Shown: piece after piece, positions 12,801-25,266 of the stretch | Layout: each line of letters begins with the position of its first letter | Position numbering within the stretch: the stretch's first letter is position 1 | Assembly: GCA_001598975.1 (NCBI GenBank) | Contig: BBXU01001744.1 | Coordinates: forward strand, 23,590-87,589 | Length of the DNA stretch: 64,000 nucleotides | DNA from: Parachlorella kessleri | Lineage: Eukaryota; Chlorophyta; Trebouxiophyceae; Chlorellales; Chlorellaceae | Direction of reading: 5' to 3' | Position numbers and translations under genes: made by a program | Notes under the pieces: model-generated | Told to the model about the DNA's origin: nothing | The model's input: only the letters and a program-made list of their open reading frames with translations | Databases searched by the model: none

Positions 12801-14563
12801 CTTCCAAAGACCTTTCCAATGACGCATGGGTTCCTGCTGCAGCTACAGAGCGCCGGTATTGCCTGTCAATCAGGGGATTTGGCGTTGGTCAAGTTCTGGC
12901 TTAGCTGCCAACCGCTCCCTGCCAAGCGGTGGGACGTGTGCCTTCTTACGCTTGCCAGACATATTATGCTGTTGCTTAACGAAGACCAAAAGTGCTTGGC
13001 GGACTTGCGCTGCATACCATGCCTGTCCACCTCCTTCAAATGCAGATCACCTGCTTCCGACTGCTGCTGCGACAACAAAAAGCAGTGCTAGCACTGAGCG
13101 GCATGGCCAAGCCATATGTTTCTGGTTTTGGCTGACTGCAAGTACTTTCTTCTTCTGGGTTTTGCAGACGCCGCGCCTCCTTGCTAAGGCGTCGTCGCTG
13201 CTGCTCGTCCTTGTGCAAGTAGTAGTAGCCGAGCAGTCCAAGGGCCTCGCAGTAGCCCTTGTGACAAGCGGCGTGCTGCAGGCTGCTGCAGAACAGTCGC
13301 GTCGCTTGGCAGCAGACGGTATTCGCAGGGCTCGTGATATGGGGGTAAGTGGCAAGGGAGCTGACATGTCTAACTGGAGACCGTTGACATTTCCTTGCGC
13401 GTCTCACATGTAGACGCCCTTGGATGCAAAGCACTGCAACTCCTACTACGTCGGCTCAAGCCATCCTCTTCAGAAGGGCATGAGTCTAGACATGGTCCAG
13501 AGGTGTGGTGCCTGAGGTTATGGCATAGTGCTATATTTGACACCCTCTGCCATATGGTGTATAGGAACTCTGTCAGAAGAAGGCCATGCAGCACGAAGCC
13601 GTTGACAGGCTGTGGCTTGATTAGACTTCTCCCAGAACGTGCACTTGGTGGATTCCGTTGTTTGATAGGTACATAATACATCGTGCTACCAGGGCAACCC
13701 AAACTGCGAAACCGTATTGAGCACGGCATCATGTTCATGCTGCGCAGACCATCAAGGGCATCCTACCAAGACACACCGCTTTGCTGGTCCGGGCCGTCTG
13801 CTCAGCGCTAGACGATCACGCGGGGTTGCTGACTGCCTTCTCAACTCTGCTGGGAGATGTGCCAAGTCAGGTTAGCCGTGTGGGCAGGAATGCAGCGGCT
13901 CCGGGAGGGCCTTGGATGGCCAGGTTTGCCACAGAGCAGGCCTGGGAACAGGTGTGCAACCAGCTGCTTCCAGCTCTTTCAGCGGCATGCGATACAGTCG
14001 CCTCCAGCAGCGAGGCACAGCGGCAGAATGGTATCTTTCATGATGTGGCGGTGTCGGCCTGGACCTGCTGCAACCCGGGCTGCACCAACATGGCAGGCCA
14101 GCAAGAGGACTCCCTGGCGCTGAGCAAGTGTGCAGGATGCGGGGAGGCGCGCTACTGCAGCAGGTATGAGAAGGCATGGGGAAGCATGAGCACAGCCTGC
14201 AGTTATGCACCACAACTCACATGCTCTTTCCCCCCGATATATGGTCAGGTGCTAGCAGGCAAGGCAGCAATGTTAGCAGGTTCCTGAACAGCTTGAAGAC
14301 CGGTCCCACCTGCTAAGCTGGCCAAGGTCAAGAGAACGTTGCCTTCCCTTGTACATCAACTACTCAGACTGTGGCTGCTGGGCATCCTTCTGAGTGTATG
14401 TCTTGTGAATGTCCCCGAAACGAGGTGCGCGTATGGCGCAATCAACCAAGGTGGGACTGTAATTGTGAGTTAGTGAGTGGCTGATGATGCGTGCAGGCAG
14501 TGCCAGCGGCAGGATTGGCGTCGGCACAAGCCCATCTGCCAGACCATCAAGGACCTGAAGTGA
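9817..14563 (+). CDS. MYND zinc-finger protein, copy M4 (one-base frameshift)
   Basis: Eight exons: 9817-9980, 10087-10431, 10695-11089, 11394-12473, 12710-12793, 13168-13344, 13748-14163, 14497-14563. All splice borders are GT-AG and in phase. The only defect is one extra A near 10350 in exon 2, where the family reads GTT GAT TAC/TAT GAT GCG and M4 reads GTTGAATTATGACGCG; without it the protein is about 908 aa. The order is a short N-terminal region (MDSTCELGADAVGRTSPGQ), a long alpha-helix-rich middle, a Ser/Gln-rich linker in exon 4, two conserved short exons (LHLIDEAVRGGGLGPWL; then LLLVLVQVVVAEQ) and the MYND finger (CNPGC, CAGC, YCSRQC, H-x3-C). MYND domains usually bind proline-rich peptides; the partner here is unknown. 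A recent frameshift or an error are both possible. Confidence 0.75.
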
Positions 14564-15247
14564 TGTCCAGGCACGGGTCTGGAGTGAGTTTGATTTGTTG
14601 ACTACTTGCACCGCACCGCGTATGCCATCATGGTCATTGGTGCCTCTACGATGCAGTGTCTGTGACAGCCCTAGTGACAGGAGCTTGACACTTTATTGTG
14701 TCCTGGGTAGAAGGCGAAGAGAACGTGTTTGTAAATGCCAGGTTATAGCTATGTGGCCTGCATAGGGCATGCGGAGGAGAGCTGGAGAGAGATTTGATTT
14801 GACGATTTGGTGTGGATTTCTTACTTTGTTTGACAGTTGACTTTGGCTTTTAAATTGACACTTAGGCTGGCACCCCATGTGGTCGCCTGTGTGTCCTGAA
14901 GGCTACCTGTCGGGATGACCGGCTCGCAGAAAGTCGCAGTATGAGCAGTAAGTAAAATGACTGTGACTGAGTGGTGAGTCTCAGGCTCCAAGAGGTATGC
15001 CGGCTTTGCTTAATCATTAAGCAAGGGACACTAGTATGCACTGGAATGATACCAGTGTCCCTCACTGGGCTCTTGCATTGTGCTTTGACAGCCTGAAGGG
15101 AAAAAAGCAAGCCATGCATGCAAGAGCGCAGGCGCCATAGAGATGCTGGGCGTGCTGACCTGGCTCGCACATTCCTAGAGGAACAACGTCCGCATGAACA
15201 ACTGCGCAATTCCTTTGAAGACAGCCAGAAAGGCTTCTAATTTGTCA
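14564..15247. other. Spacer between M4 and M5
   Basis: 3' flank of M4 and 5' flank of M5. It has the family's conserved flank, including the GCTCGCAGAAAGTCGCAG segment near 14922-14940, and the upstream block at 15125-15170. No other gene is seen. Confidence 0.5.
15125..15170 (+). promoter_or_regulatory. Conserved upstream block of MYND copies (M5)
   Basis: Copy of the block described for M4, beginning GCGCAGGCGCCATAGAGATG, about 80-120 bp before the M5 start codon. It is followed by CTCGCACATTCCTAGAGG, a tail shared with M6, M7 and M8. Confidence 0.5.
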
Positions 15248-18200
15248 ATGGACAATGCCTGCGAGCTTAGTGCGGGTGCGGTAGGCAGGACGTCTCCAGG
15301 GCAGGCTGAGGCAACAGATAACAGCACAGCAAGTGATGAGGGCTTAACAGCGATAGCAGAGCTCCTACGTCGTATCCAAGGCGAGGCTAGCGCCTGGGCA
15401 AATGATCCCAGGTACTGACGTAGTTTTTACTTGGCCCAGAATATATGTCCTCTGCATCGCCAAGCACACCTTGCGGCTATTTTGCTGCTTCAGATTAAAC
15501 ACCAAGCAGTTCCTAACGCTGCTGCAGTCCCCAGTCTGGCATCCCAGCTGGGCTGGCTACTGCTGTGGAGACCTTGTCCTGCGGGCTCACCAGGCAGGGC
15601 TTTCTGAAGGCAGTCCGTGCAGCTCCAACTGGTGCCCATGTGGCAGCAGAGTTGCAACAGTTATACTGCTGTGGCAGCCTGTTGAAGCGCTTCTGCAGCC
15701 ACGGAGCCGCAATGCAGACGCCAGCAGCAGTGGCAGGCTTCCTCATTGGACTGAGGGACGTGCTGGGCGCCTTCTCCAGGACGGCCGTTGATTACGATGC
15801 GCTGAACGCACTGGCAATTTCTGTAGACTCTGTTGTGGATGCAATCCCTCAGCTCCATGACAGAGAGGGCGGTAAGCTTACAGGAAAACAGAGGGACTCC
15901 TACTATGTGCTGTGCATCGTGCTGGGTGTAGTTGAGGTTCCTGGAAAGAACTTAGCAGGTACCATGGCCTGTGACAAATTGCTTAAATGCGCTGTGAATG
16001 ATAACAGACGGTGGTTGGAAGGCTGTGTGGGGGAGAGTGACTGGCTGCCCATTATCCGGGCCTGGACATGCAGGCCGCACATGTCAGGCCCGTCCGTTCA
16101 CACCATGTCTCTCTGGTGTTGGCCTGCAGGCTCCAGAACCATTGCAGTACAGCGCCTGCTTCAGACTTTTGTCAGTGCTGCCGCAACATGCATGGCAGCA
16201 CCCGATGCCGCCGAGCGGTGGGCTTTGACCCCAGCGAGCCCTGCCCTGGTGCCCATCCTGCGCCTGGCCCTGGCAGAGCTCAGCACAGCGTGCCAGCTGG
16301 CAGCAGAGTCATTTGGCAGAGCAGCTGGAAGACCTACTCAGCGCGCAGGGCAGCAGGCGGGACACATCCAAATGCCTGAGGGTCAGCTCGCCCCGGGTAC
16401 CAAGTACAGAGGAGAGTGTTCGTTCCTTCTTCTTTACAAACTGCTGCCTCTCACCCAGGCGGCGGCTGACCAGGGGCGCTGTGAGGTGCAGCGCCTATCA
16501 CCGCACCATGCCCCAGGCTTCATTAAGGTAACGCCGTGATGAACTGCAGTGTGCGAGCAATGCGTCAGCTAAAAGCTCGTGGTGTCTATACATGTGTCGC
16601 CTGTTACAGCCGCCACATGCAAGGGCACCTGAGCTGTGATTTTGGGACGTCCGCCACGTACCGAGATGCCTGCTGTAAGCCTGGCTGGAGCCTCCTGGAG
16701 CCTCTGGCGGAGTCTGTGCTTTACTCCCTGAAGTGGTGCAATTACACAGTTGCAGCAGGGTGATATGTGGTAGGGAGCTTTCCTTTTCACAAGCTGCCAC
16801 CATAGTGTTTGCTTTGGCGTGGGACGCTGCGCCCGTGGTCTGTTGCTGTGCAGTTTGTGGAGCTCTGCGGCAGCCCAGCCAGCCAACTCACAGCACCACA
16901 GCTCAGCATGCTTCAACCTGGGATCTGCGGCCTCACCTTTGTATTGAAGGTGCAGAGGAGGCTGCTGCGCAACTCACGGGCCACATCCCATAGCAAGACC
17001 GGCCAGCCGGCCTCGGCGGCCATGCTTGCACAGCGGATGCAGTGGGTGGCGGCAGCAGCGGCATTTGCCAAGGTCTTGCACAGAGCATCCGATGACAGGG
17101 GCCAGTGGGGCTCCGTCAGAGACAAGATCATTCTCGCGGCTGGGGAGGGCCTCTCCAGTGCGATGATGTTGACTGGTGACATGTACTCCAGAGCCTCAGC
17201 AGGTTCGGCTCTCACTGGCTGCCTTGGCGGCCACGAGGGTTGCTCTAAGCTGCAGGACGTGATCCAGCTGGTAGAGCTGCTTGCCAGGCTGGTACCCAAG
17301 CGCTCCGCCCTTGTCGCGGATTCTTTCAGCGGCGAGCTTGCGGATACGCACCTCAATCGCACGAGGGCAGCCCTCTTGAACTGTGCGGCCTGCATGGCCG
17401 ATGAGGCACTGGGAGCACCCGTGTTCGCACTGCCAGCCCAGCAGCAGGCACGAACAGCCCCTCAGCCTACCAATGACAGCCACAGCAGCCCCAGTGGCCC
17501 AAGCGGCAGCAGCAGGGGAGGCATTGCATACCCGGGAGCCGAAACTCTGGTGCAGAGCATTGCCAGCCTGGCAGGGACAGCGGTTAAGCTGCATCGCTGC
17601 CTGCCTAACTTGGCAGTGCTGGATCCTGCCGATGCGCGCCGCGGCTTGCAAGGCAGCAGCTACCAGTATGTTTCGCTACTAGAAAAGGTGGCTGAGCTGT
17701 GCTGCGACGTGTTGGCAGCCAACCCACACCTGGTGCAAGCTCCTGGTCCGCAGCGCAGCCTGACCCGCCACCTGCAGAGGACAGGCTTCCTTACCTTTGT
17801 GTGCCTGCCAGCGCTGGCAGAGGCACATGGTGCAATGAACCCCTATGACAGGGCAACACTGCTTGAAAGAAGAGAAACCGACAGTTTGGTCGGAGGCCTG
17901 ATACCTCAGGTGGGTGAGATGGATTGACAGGCGGTCACTGCCAAATCGGCTGTCTCAGCGCTGTGTTGCTAGCTCAATATGTGCCCACGCCTCAAAGTTT
18001 TGCCCTGTCTCTCATGTCTGAGGCCAGAGACCATCTCTCAACCCAAGTTCAACTCCCACAGCGGGGTGGGCCACAGAGACAGCTGCACATATGAAGGCAG
18101 CAGAACCACCCCGCCTGCGCTCCCTTCTCCTCATGCAGTTGGGGAAGCTGCATCTCATTGATGAAGCAGTCAGGGGAGGAGGGCTTGGCCCACTGCTCAG

Positions 18201-19934
18201 GCAATGTCTGGATAATCTGCTGGTAGGTCCCTTCCCAGGGATGCGCTTCTGCTTGGGTTTGTAAGTAGCCTGAAAAGGGTACACAGCGGCCATGTTGCCT
18301 GTCAAAGAGTGGATTTGCCGCTCCACAGCCCCTGGCTTAGGCTTACCTGCCAGCTGCTCTCTACAAAAGCGCTGGAGCTGGTGCCTACTCATACCTGCCA
18401 GGCATGTTACGCTGGTGCACAGTAATGTCGAAGTTGGTTTGGGGATTTGCTTGCCCCAAACTTGGGGTAAACCCACAAAGCTGCCAGCAACGAGCAGCAT
18501 GGGTAAGCCGTTTGTCCTGTCAAATGCCCTCTCGACCGCCCTCAAGGTGTTTCCCTCTCTTGTACTGCAGACGCCGCGCTTCCTTGGTAAGGCAGCGTCG
18601 CTGCTGCTCGTCCTTGTGCAAGTGGTAGCAGCTGAGCAGTCGGAGGGCCTCGCAGTGGCCCTGGTGACAAGCGGTCTGCTGCAGGCTGCTGCCCAGCAGT
18701 CTCGTCGCTTAGTAGGAGGCAAAATTCGCAGGGCCCGGGATTTGGAGGTAAGCTGCAAGAGAGCTGGCATGTCTGCCTAAAGCCACTTGACATCTTCTTT
18801 GCACACTTGGCATGTGGACGTCTTTGGATGCAACACACGCCTGCTTTGTCGGCTCAAGCCATCAGTTGCATGATGACATGCATCCAGTTCGTAGGTGCTG
18901 TGCCTGAGGTAATGGCACTGTGCTATATTTGACAGCCTCTGCCAAAGAATGTAAAGGAATTTTGTCAGATAAACAAATGCAGCAATATAGCTGTTGCCAC
19001 GCTGTGTTGTGGCTCACCTTCTGCCAAACTCGCATTTGGTGGACTCCGCTTTTGTAAGTTACTATATTGTGGCCATCCGGCAAAGCAAACTGCGGAGTGG
19101 GCTGAGCACGCCGTCATGTTGATGTTGCGCAGACCATCAAGGGCATCCTACCGAGCCACACCGCTCTGCGTATCCGGGCCGTCTGCTCAGCACTGGACGA
19201 TCATGCGGGGCTCCTGACTGCCTTCTCGACCCTGCTGGGAGATGTGCCAAGTTTAAGCCCAGATAGTCGTGTTGGCAGGGACCCATTGGTTCCTGGAGGT
19301 GCTTGGCTGGCCAGGTTTGCCACCAAGCAGGCCTGGGAACAAGTGTGCGATCAGTTGCTTCCTGCTCTGACAGCGGCCTGCGAGTCAGTTGCCTCGGGCA
19401 GTGAGGCTCAGCAGCAGAATGGCATCTTTCGTGACGTGGCGGTGTCGGCCTGGACCTGTTGCAATCCGGGCTGCACCAACATGGCCGGCCAGCAGGAGAC
19501 CACCCTGGCGCTCAGCAAGTGTGCAGGGTGCGGGGAGGCTAGATATTGCACCAGGTAGGCAAATGGAGAGAGGACAACAAGGCAGCCCTGCTGGTATGCA
19601 CAAAAATGACCTGTGTACTTCACTCACCTCTTAGTCAGGTCTCAGCAGGCAGGGCAGCAATGCTAGCAGGACAGTCCACCTGCTAACGTGGCCCAGACCA
19701 AGATGACGTTGCCTTCCCTCGCACATCCACCGCTCAGCCTATGGCAGCTGGGCATGCTTTCTGGCATGAATTCAAGGGGACTGTCCATAAAGGAGGTGTT
19801 GCAGTGGCGCAAGCAACCAAGGTGTGACTGTAAACAGGAGTCAGCAAGAAGCTGTTTATGCATGCAGGCAGTGCCAGCGGCAGGACTGGCGTCGGCACAA
19901 GCCCATCTGCCAGGCCATCAAAGGGTTAAAATGA
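15248..19934 (+). CDS. MYND zinc-finger protein, copy M5 (intact, 903 aa)
   Basis: Eight exons: 15248-15411, 15528-15871, 16130-16527, 16854-17909, 18139-18222, 18571-18747, 19133-19554, 19868-19934. Summed coding length is 2712 nt with no stop or frame break; all introns are GT-AG and keep phase, so this is the reference gene of the array. The protein begins MDNACELSAGAVGRTSPGQ. Residues about 55-740 are mostly predicted helix with many Leu/Ala, resembling a helical-repeat scaffold, broken by a Ser/Pro/Gln linker near the middle of exon 4. The last 55 or so residues form a complete MYND finger: C-x3-C-x15-C-x2-C-x5-C-x3-C-x7-H-x3-C. MYND fingers mediate protein-protein binding; no SET domain is present, so a methyltransferase role is not supported. 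There is no signal peptide or membrane segment. I do not know its function. Confidence 0.85.
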
Positions 19935-20618
19935 TGTCCAGACACAAGTCTGGAGTGAGTTTGATTTGTTGACTAATTGCACCGCACCACATTTGCCATC
20001 ATGGTCATTGGTGCCTCCACGGTGCAGTGTCTGTGACAGCCCTGTGAGCTTAAGACTTTATTGTGTCCTGGATAGACGGGGAAGAAAATGTGTCTATACA
20101 TGCCAGGTTTCAGCTATGTGGCCTGCATAGCACATGCTGAGAGCTGGAGGGAGATTTTGAACCTGTCGATTTGGTGTGAGGACTGCTACTGTGTTTGACA
20201 GCTGAATTTGGCCCATAAAGTGACATTGAGGCTAGCACTCCATGTGGTGACCTGTGCATCCTAGATGCTGCCTGCCGGGATGACCTGATGACCCGCTCGC
20301 AGAAAGTCGCAGGGTGAGCAGTGAGTAAGCACCACCTGTAACTGAGTGGTTGAGTCTCATGAGATCAGGCACTCCAAGGTGTGCCGGCTTCGCTTCATGC
20401 CAGTGACCCTAACTGGGCTCTTGCATTGTGCTTCGACAGATGGAAGGGAAAAGCAAGCGTAATGTCAAGCAAGAGCGCAGGCGCCACAGAGATGCTGGCG
20501 TGCTGACATGGCGTCGCACCTTCCTAGAGAATCAGTAGAGGACATGGTAGAGGATGACGTCCGCATGGACAACTGCGCAATACTTCTGAAGACGGCCTGG
20601 ACGGTTTCTAGGTTGCCA
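19935..20618. other. Spacer between M5 and M6
   Basis: No gene. The stretch 20282-20365 is almost identical to 30862-30945 behind M7. It includes TGTAA near 20337, the usual chlorophyte polyadenylation signal, about 400 bp after the M5 stop. The conserved upstream block of M6 is at 20475-20520. Confidence 0.5.
20475..20520 (+). promoter_or_regulatory. Conserved upstream block of MYND copies (M6)
   Basis: Copy of the block described for M4 (GCGCAGGCGCCACAGAGATG), about 100-145 bp before the M6 start codon. Confidence 0.45.
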
Positions 20619-23600
20619 ATGGACGGCGCCTCCGAGGTTTGTGCAGAAGCAGTCGGCAAGACGTCACCGGGGCTGCCTGAGGCAACGTTGTTAACAGATG
20701 ACAGCACACCAAGTGATGAGAGCTTCACAGTGATAGTAGAACTCCTCCATCGTGTCCAAGGCGAGGCAAGCGCCTGGGCAGATGATCCCAGGTACTGACT
20801 TGGTTTATATGGCCCCAGCATGTATGTCTCCTTGCATCGGCACGCACGCCAGACTACTACTTCGCTGCTACAGAAAGTACACCAAACAGCTCCTAACGTT
20901 GCTGCAGTCCCCAGCTTGGCATCCCAGCTCGGCTGGCTGCAGCTGTGGAGGCCCTGTCCCATGCCCTGTCCTGCGGGCTTGTCAGGCAGGGCTATCTCAA
21001 GGCCGTCCTGGCAACTCCAGCTGGTGCCCCTGTGGCAGCAGACTTGCAACAGTTATACTGCCGTGGCAGCCTGCTTGACCGCTTCTGCTGCCACAGCGCT
21101 GTCACGCAAACACCAGCAGCAGTTGCTGACTTCCTCCTCGGTCTCATGCACATGGCGAGGGCCTTCACAGAGACTGCTGTTGACTATGAAGCCCTAGTCT
21201 AGTCTAGTCTAGTCTAACAGCGTACCGCCACCTGACCATGCTGCCGTGAGTCCCCCAAATGGGGCCAACAAAAAGCCAGGACGTACTATGCCCACAAACC
21301 ACAAGATCCAAGACTATGAAGCCCTGAAGATGCTAGCAGACCATGTCAACTCTGCTGTGGACGCAGCACCGCAGCTCCATGGCACAGAGGGAGGTAGGCA
21401 GTAATTGCACGAACTTGTGCTCCGGCTGCTGTGCACAAGCTCTCTGGACAATCAGGGTGTTGTGGGCAGAGGCAAAAAGCACCCCCCAGGTGCTGTGCTG
21501 TGTTATATTTCATTAGTGTGTTGCCATTGGGTCTTGGGAGGATAATGACCGGCCCTTCCCGGGCCACAGACTGGCAGGCCATAGTTAATGAGTCTTATTT
21601 AGGTCTCATCACTTAGCACCAAGACCTCCCTCATGTTGGCCTGCAGACACTGCGAATCTTGCACTGCACTTGCTACAGCAGACGTTTGTTGGTGCCGCCG
21701 CAATATGCATGTCAGCACCCGATGCCGTAGAGCGGTGAGGTCTGAGGCCGGACAGCCCTGCTCTGGAGCCCATGATGCACCTGGCGCTGAACGACCTCAG
21801 CGTAGCATGCCAGCTGGCGGCAGAGCCGCTTGGCAGCATGGCCGGATTGCCTACTAGGCGCCCAAAGCAGCAGGCGGGCCAGGCCCAACCATCCGAAGGC
21901 CAGCTGCAGCCAGGCACTAAATACGGAGCTGAGTATGCGGTCCTCTTGCTTTCCCGGCTGTTGCCCCTGGTTGAGGCCGCCGCTGACATGGGGCGGCTCA
22001 ACCTGCAGCAACTCTTGCGGCACGGCCCTGGCTTCAATAAGGTACACTTCAGACTCTGAAGGCAAGCCAGCTTTGGTTGCCACCTGGGGTAACTGGTATG
22101 CCTCGTATGGTGTTGGTGTGTAATGTAGTATCTTGAGCTGCTGGCTTGGGACTTACGCCACAACTGAGCCACCCGCAGCATGCACAGCCACAAACCCAAC
22201 TTTCATGACGAGAGCCCACGGAGCGAGGCAAGTCATGCGCTGGGAGAGACTGGCCCATGCTTTGGGTACAACTGGGCTGCCTTCTAGCTGCCATCATACC
22301 AACTCCTGTCGCATGGTATCATCGGATGTAAAGGTGATACATATACAACCACCGTGTGATCTATTGGTATGCAGTGTGTGGACCCCTACGGCAACCTTCC
22401 CGGTCAGCTTACGACAGTGCAGCTTAGTATGCTCCGCTCAGGAATTTTTGGCCTGCGCGTTGTATTGATGCTACAGCGGAAGCTGCTCGTCAGCTTGCAA
22501 GCTGCGTCATGCAAGCAAGTTGGCCCTAGCGACGGCACTGAAGCAGCGCAGTCAGTGGGCAGTGGCAGCAGCAGCTTTTGCCAAGGTTCTGCACAAAGCA
22601 GCAGATGCTGCCGCTGCCGGCCATGGCCTTGGGGAGGATGGCAGATGGGGCGCTTTGGATGAGGAATTTGTCAGTGGGGCTGGGTATGGCCTTCATAAGG
22701 CAATTGGGCTGCTTGGTGACATGTATCCCAATAGCTCTGGGAGTCCCGGTCTCAATGAGCTAATGGGGCTACACGCGGGCGGACACCTGACTAATTTGGG
22801 CGATCGACCAGCGATATCAAGCTACCTGGCGCTGGTGCAGCTGGCAGAGTTGCTCGTCCGGTTGGTGCCCAAGCGCTCCGCCCTTACCGCGATTCGCTAT
22901 GGCAGTGAGGCTGTAGATGTGCGGCTAAGTGAGGCGAGAGCGCTCCTCCTCAACTACGCGGAGTGGGTAACCGACGAACTGCTGGCAGTTCCCTCCATCA
23001 ACATGTCAAGGCAGCAGCAGGCATCCATGGCCCCTCAGCCTGCCATTCACAGCCTCAGCAGCCCTAGCAGCCCCAGCAGCAGCAGCAGGAACAATGCCAC
23101 CCTGCCAGCAGCAGTTCCCTTGCAGAGCATAGCCAGCCTGGCAGTGACAGCAGCTAAAGTTTATCGTTGCCTGCCTGATCTGGCAACACTGGATCCCTCC
23201 AATGCATGCCACGGTGTCCTAGGCAGCAGCTTCCACTATTCTTCGCTGCTGGAAAAGGTGGCAATGCTGTGCTGCCAAGTGCTGGCCGTGAACCCACACC
23301 TGGCCCAAGCTCCTGGCCCGCAGCGCAGCCTAACCCGCCATCTGCAGACTACAGGCTTCCTGGCCTTCCTGTGCCTGCCAGCGCTCGCACAGGCACATGG
23401 TGCCATGGATGAGGGTGACAGGGCGACCCTGATTGGACTGAGAAGGACCGACTTGTTAGTTGGCGGCCTTATAGGCAAGGTAAGTGAGGTTATGACATTG
23501 CAGCGACAAACAGTTTGCAACGGTACTGGATTGACTGCTCAAGTGGTTGCCCGCTGCATTTCTGAAGGGCCCTTTAGCCTCAGCCTTGTTCCTATCTCTT

Positions 23601-25266
23601 TAAGAAAAAACCTTTTGCCTTTCCTGACCCACATGCTGCACGCTGCCAGGTCTGCTACAACAACTAATATAAGAAGACCTGAGCACTTCCCCCTTATGCA
23701 GTTGGATCGTCTGCATCTCATTGAAGACTCCGTGAGGGGAGGAGGGCTCGGCCCACTGCTAAAGCAATGTCTGGAGAATCTATTGGTAGGTTGCTTAATC
23801 CAATCTCTTTGTCCGCAAGGCAGCTTGCCTCTTCTTTCCATGTCCAGGGGTGTCGTCTTGACTGCCACTGCTCTCTGCAAAACGGTGGGAGCCATACCAG
23901 GTTGTGCCTGCCAGACACCTGATGGTGTTGGTTGTGCGTCAAAAAGCAGGTTTGCATACTAGTCCTGCATAGCCGGCCTGTGCAAACCACGTCAGCTGCA
24001 GGACTGCAAAGTGCCACCACCCAACGGCATGGCGAAGCCATTTGCCTCCTCTTGGCTGACCAACAAGCTGCTTTCTTTCTTGCACTGCAGACGCCACGCC
24101 TTTATTAAAAGGCAGCATCGCTGCTGCGGGCCCTTACGCAAGCACTGGCAGCCGAGCACTCAGAGGGCCTGGCAGTGGCCCTTGTGACCAGTGGCCTGCT
24201 GCAGGCTGCTGCAGAACACTCGCTTCGCTTAGCGAGAGGGAGGATTCGAAGGGCACGTGACATGGAGGCAAGTAGCAAGGGAGCTGATATGCCTGAAAGC
24301 ACGTTATGTTCACAGGTCAGGCTCCCAGGTCAGGCTCCTCTCAAAATGCGCCCTTGCTGATGGCGCGATCACACACTTTTGCAGCGTGCTGTCAGGGCAG
24401 AGCAAACTTGTAGGTGGATTAAACACTCCGTCATGTTCATGTTGCGCAGACTCTCAGGGGCATCCTGACAAGACACACCGTTTTGCTGGTTCGGGGACGT
24501 CTGCTCAGCGTTGGACGATCATGCGGGGCTGTTGACTGCATTCGCGCCCCTACTGGGAGATGTCCCGGCACTAGATGCCCTTGTCGGCAGGACCCCAGTG
24601 TTCACTAGTGAGGCTTGGCTGGTCAGATTTGCCACAAGCCAGGCCTGGGAACAAGTGTGCAACCAGCTGCTGCCTGCTCTTTCAGCGGCATGCGAGGCAG
24701 TTGCCTCGGGCAGTGAGGCCCAGCAGCAGAATGGCATTGTCCATGATGTTGCGGTGTCGGCCTGGACCTGCTGCAATCCGGGCTGCACCAACATGGCAGG
24801 CCAGCAGGAGGCCTCCCTGGCGCTGAGGAAGTGTGCAGGGTGCGGGGAGGCGCGCTACTGTAGCAGGTATGCGAAGGCACATGAAACATGAGCACAGCCT
24901 GCTGGCATGCACCACAGATTGCATCATGTGCTTTCTCAGCCACATAGTCAGGTTGTAGCAGGCAAAGCAGCGATGCTAGCAAGTCCAGGGCAGCTTAGTG
25001 ACCAGTTTAGCTGTCAAGGTGTCCCAGGCCAAGAGGACGTTGCCTTTCCCTGCTCATCTACAGCTCACACTGTGGCAGCTGGGTATGCTTTCTGTCGCGT
25101 ATGTCTAGTGAATGGTCGAAAAGGGAGGCGTTGTCATGGCGCACGCAACCAAGTTGTCACTCCGATGGTTAGTCAGTAAGTGGCTAATTATGGGTACAGG
25201 CAGTGTCAGCGGCAGGACTGGCATCGGCACAAGCCAATCTGCCAAGCCATCAAAGAGCTGAAGTGA
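20619..25266 (+). pseudogene. MYND-family copy M6, pseudogene with retroelement insertion
   Basis: Exon positions by homology: 20619-20791, 20908-21393, 21647-22041, 22375-23479, 23702-23785, 24091-24267, 24450-24866, 25200-25266. Lesions are many: a 116-bp insertion with a 14-bp target duplication in exon 2 (21196-21311); TGA in place of a conserved Trp codon in exon 3 (21736-21738); a frame change in exon 4 near 22510-22530; TAA at 24106-24108 in exon 6; and one extra G near 24496 in exon 7. The donor after exon 6 is GAG|GCAAGT, a GC site. Exon 2 also carries four extra codons relative to the other copies. The MYND exon itself is still well preserved. With five independent defects a functional product of family length is very unlikely. 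Confidence 0.88.
21182..21325. mobile_element. Short retroelement-like insertion (116 bp) with 14-bp target-site duplication
   Basis: The sequence GACTATGAAGCCCT occurs at 21182-21195 and again at 21312-21325, exactly flanking 116 bp that is absent from M4, M5, M7 and M8. The insert starts with four copies of AGTCT followed by unique sequence. A perfect 14-bp target-site duplication plus a terminal simple repeat is typical of a SINE or a truncated non-LTR retroelement copied by target-primed reverse transcription, here in the minus orientation. I cannot assign a family. A tRNA-type promoter box was not seen. Confidence 0.8.

Noticed and set aside
15248..19934. SET/MYND (SMYD-type) histone methyltransferase
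   Set aside because: No SET motifs are visible, and the MYND finger is at the extreme C-terminus rather than inserted in a catalytic domain.
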